6,785 nucleotides of DNA. Origin: an uncultured Clostridia bacterium (GTDB lineage Bacteria; Bacillota; Clostridia; TANB77; CAG-508). Both the position numbers and the translations under genes were made by a program. Of the stretch, positions 5,803 to 6,785 are shown one piece after another. Positions within the stretch are counted from its first letter, which is position 1. Every line of letters begins with the position of its first letter. The notes under the pieces are model-generated. The model was not told the DNA's origin. It saw only the letters and a program-made list of their open reading frames with translations, and made no database searches. The stretch lies in NCBI GenBank assembly GCA_948664205.1, contig CAPNDH010000057.1, forward strand, positions 1-6,785, read 5' to 3'.

Positions 5803-5830
5803 ATTATATAAAATGTATAAAAAAAGTCAA
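5803..5830 (-). promoter_or_regulatory. Rubrerythrin promoter
   Basis: On the minus strand TTGACT (5825-5830) and a perfect TATAAT (5803-5808) are separated by 16 bp. The leader is short, about 25 bases, and carries AGGAGGT (5777-5783). An imperfect AT-rich dyad (TTATA 5804-5808, TATAA 5816-5820) overlaps the spacer but does not fit the spacing of a PerR box, so the mode of peroxide control is not visible. Confidence 0.8.
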
Positions 5831-5910
5831 GTAATTTTTAGCATTTTAAGTTAAAATTTGTCACTACGCTAAAAGATTTATATAATATATTTAATAATTC
5901 TAATTAGGGA

Positions 5911-5964
5911 CAGATACCCCAAAAGTGACAGATACCCCATTTGTACCAGATACCCCAAAAGGAA
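5911..5964. repeat. Three tandem 18-bp repeats, CAGATACCCC units
   Basis: CAGATACCCC recurs at exactly 18-bp spacing (5911, 5929, 5947). Units one and three continue AAAAG, while the middle unit continues ATTTG. The block is preceded by TTAGGGA and followed by ACGTCCCCAATTGG and AAATGGGG (5980-5987), which is the inverse of CCCCATTT (5935-5942). It lies in the divergent intergenic space between rubrerythrin and the gene at 6063 and contains no coding sequence. It resembles the C-run-rich intergenic palindromic repeats of clostridial genomes; too few units and no spacers for a CRISPR. Confidence 0.75.
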
Positions 5965-5988
5965 ACGTCCCCAATTGGAAAATGGGGC

Positions 5989-6017
5989 TTGCTCTTTTTT
6001 ATTCATTATGATAGAAT
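5989..6017 (+). promoter_or_regulatory. Promoter of the zinc-ribbon/HTH gene
   Basis: TTGCTC (5989-5994) and TAGAAT (6012-6017) are separated by 17 bp, just downstream of the 18-bp repeat block. The leader is about 38 bases and ends with AAGGAGG (6048-6054), 8 bases before the ATG at 6063. Confidence 0.68.
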
Positions 6018-6062
6018 AAAGTCGAAATATAGAAGATGTTCTATTTCAAGGAGGATATAGTT

Positions 6063-6287
6063 ATGGAATTAAATAAATGTAGCCGTTGTGGTGCTTTTTA
6101 TACTACTTCAAACAATGTGTGCCCTAATTGCGTGCCTAAAGATAATTGTGACCAATTAAATTTAAAAAACTTTTTAGCTGAAAACGAAATGCCTGCATCA
6201 ATAGAAGCTTTATCTGCTGATACTGGTATATCTGTTAAGAATTTGAATAGATATTTAGCTGATAGTGATATAAATATTTGTTTATAA
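6063..6287 (+). CDS. Small zinc-ribbon plus helix-turn-helix protein, YvyF-like
   Basis: The ATG at 6063 is set by AAGGAGG with an 8-base gap, giving 74 residues. The N-terminus has a zinc-ribbon pattern, C6-x2-C9 (CSRCG) and C20-x2-C23 (CPNC). The second half reads NFLAENEMPASIEALSADTGISVKNLNRYL, the pattern of a short helix-turn-helix. This two-part arrangement resembles the flagellar-operon protein family that includes Bacillus YvyF, where a CxxC ribbon precedes a similar helical segment. The usual conserved final motif of that family is not obvious here, where the protein ends DSDINICL. No flagellar genes are nearby, so I infer only a small DNA- or protein-binding regulator in the cytoplasm. 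It has its own promoter and shares a terminator with the convergent gene. Coding status is confident; the family link is tentative. Confidence 0.8.
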   Translation: MELNKCSRCGAFYTTSNNVCPNCVPKDNCDQLNLKNFLAENEMPASIEALSADTGISVKNLNRYLADSDINICL

Positions 6288-6320
6288 AAAGGTGGTTTCA
6301 ATTTTGAAACCACCTTTTAT
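6287..6320. terminator. Bidirectional terminator between 6063-6287 and 6321-6530
   Basis: AAAAGGTGGTTTCAA (6287-6301) and TTGAAACCACCTTTT (6304-6318) form a near-perfect fold-back with GGTGG/CCACC at its core. A-runs and T-runs flank it on both sides. It starts at the last base of the plus-strand stop codon and ends next to the minus-strand stop codon at 6321, so one hairpin ends both transcripts. Confidence 0.9.
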
Positions 6321-6530
6321 TTAATCTTCATATTTTTCTACCGATTCTACATTTATCTTCTCTATAACTGTCTTTTCTCCACTATACTTAATTAGAGTTG
6401 CTTTAAGAGTTTTATTTTTCTTATTGTACCGAAATCTTATTGTTTTGTAGCCACTATATGTTGTTCTAAGTTTTCTGTTTTCTCCTTCATTCGTTATTAC
6501 CTCTAAATTGTAAAATTTCTTTTTTAGCAT
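6321..6530 (-). CDS. Small basic hypothetical protein, 69 residues
   Basis: The product reads MLKKKFYNLEVITNEGENRKL and continues with TTYSGYKTIRFRYNKKNKTLKATLIKYSGEKTVIEKINVESVEKYED. It is rich in lysine and in alternating hydrophobic/polar residues, suggesting a small beta-sheet protein without membrane segment, signal peptide or cysteines. I do not recognise a family. The start at 6528-6530 is chosen because AAGGAGG (6540-6546) lies 9 bases upstream; the ATG three codons earlier (6537-6539) directly abuts that motif and could not be used efficiently. It has a good promoter at 6597-6625, divergent from the next gene, and a shared terminator with the convergent neighbour. Base composition fits the AT-rich background. 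Confidence 0.7.
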   Translation of the reverse strand: MLKKKFYNLEVITNEGENRKLRTTYSGYKTIRFRYNKKNKTLKATLIKYSGEKTVIEKINVESVEKYED

Positions 6531-6539
6531 AAGTTGCAT

Positions 6540-6546
6540 CCTCCTT
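6540..6546 (-). promoter_or_regulatory. Ribosome binding site that decides the start of 6321-6530
   Basis: On the minus strand AAGGAGG is immediately followed by ATG (6537-6539), with no spacer, and then by a second in-frame ATG (6528-6530) at 9 bases. Normal spacing favours the second ATG, so the protein begins MLKKKF rather than MQLMLKKKF. Confidence 0.78.
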
Positions 6547-6596
6547 TAGTTTAATAATAATTAAATCTAATTTCAATTACTGCTTTTATATTGTTT

Positions 6597-6625
6597 ATAT
6601 TAACATAATTTTAAGCAAAAATCAA
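6597..6625 (-). promoter_or_regulatory. Promoter of 6321-6530
   Basis: On the minus strand TTGATT (6620-6625) and TAATAT (6597-6602) are separated by 17 bp. The predicted leader is about 60 bases of AT-rich sequence ending in AAGGAGG. It is arranged back to back with the promoter at 6657-6685. Confidence 0.65.
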
Positions 6626-6656
6626 GTATTATATTTCATTTTTATACGTTGTTCGC

Positions 6657-6685
6657 TTGAATATTGTAAAATTATGTTATATTAT
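6657..6685 (+). promoter_or_regulatory. Promoter of the gene entering at 6748
   Basis: TTGAAT (6657-6662) and TATTAT (6680-6685) are separated by 17 bp. The leader of about 55 bases contains a small hairpin candidate (ACCTT near 6693 with AAGGT near 6710) and ends with AAGGGG (6734-6739) before the ATG. Confidence 0.65.
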
Positions 6686-6747
6686 ATTTCTAACCTTTCA
6701 TTGTCAGAAGGTAGTCTTTTACTTAAAGGCGGAAAGGGGTGGAATGT

Positions 6748-6785
6748 ATGACTAATTCCGAACTTATTTTGCGATTAGTAGAAAT
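6748..6785 (+). CDS. Start of an unidentified gene running off the right edge
   Basis: ATG at 6748-6750 follows AAGGGG with an 8-base gap and opens MTNSELILRLVE before the window ends. Another ATG at 6744 meets a stop after two codons and is excluded. Twelve residues are too few for a family call; they would suit the start of a short amphipathic helix. A promoter and leader upstream support a real gene. Confidence 0.6.
   Translation, partial: MTNSELILRLVE

Noticed and set aside
5804..5820. PerR operator in the rubrerythrin promoter
   Set aside because: TTATA and TATAA are present but separated by 7 bases, not the spacing of the 7-1-7 PerR box; in such AT-rich DNA this occurs by chance.
5911..5964. 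CRISPR array
   Set aside because: Only three contiguous 18-bp units with no unique spacers of normal length and no cas gene nearby.

Overview
The window is about 70% AT, with strong AGGAGG-type ribosome binding sites, TTGnnn-17-TATAAT promoters and many T-tailed hairpins. Together with a reverse rubrerythrin, a DUF951 gene, a glutamyl-tRNA synthetase of about 550 residues and an EngB tail, this points to an anaerobic low-GC Firmicute, most likely a clostridium. The species cannot be named from the sequence.

Layout. Positions 1-264 hold the 3' end of engB, whose stop codon lies inside its own terminator stem. Positions 423-1115 hold a higher-GC gene for a very charged protein, with a good promoter and ribosome binding site but an in-frame TAG at codon 31. 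It converges on a small minus-strand DUF951 gene (1162-1353). A 158-bp inverted-repeat element (1389-1546) separates DUF951 from gltX (1552-3201, minus). Next come two uncharacterised minus-strand genes (3354-3764 and 3982-4761), each with its own promoter and terminator; their promoters are clearly similar. A 58-codon plus-strand gene (4960-5136) converges on a reverse rubrerythrin (5225-5770, minus). Downstream are an intergenic block of three 18-bp repeats (5911-5964), a 74-residue zinc-ribbon/helix-turn-helix protein (6063-6287, plus), a convergent 69-residue hypothetical protein (6321-6530, minus), and the first codons of a plus-strand gene running off the right edge (6748-6785).

How the genes relate. 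Almost every gene looks like a single transcription unit with its own promoter, and convergent pairs share one bidirectional terminator, so I see no multi-gene operon or coherent pathway. The recognised functions are housekeeping (ribosome assembly GTPase, tRNA charging) and peroxide defence. The rest are small lineage-specific proteins. No phage, CRISPR, toxin-antitoxin or biosynthetic system can be supported. The observations most worth a second look are the TAG-interrupted charged protein, the fold-back repeat element, the paired look-alike promoters and the uncharacterised 259-residue protein.
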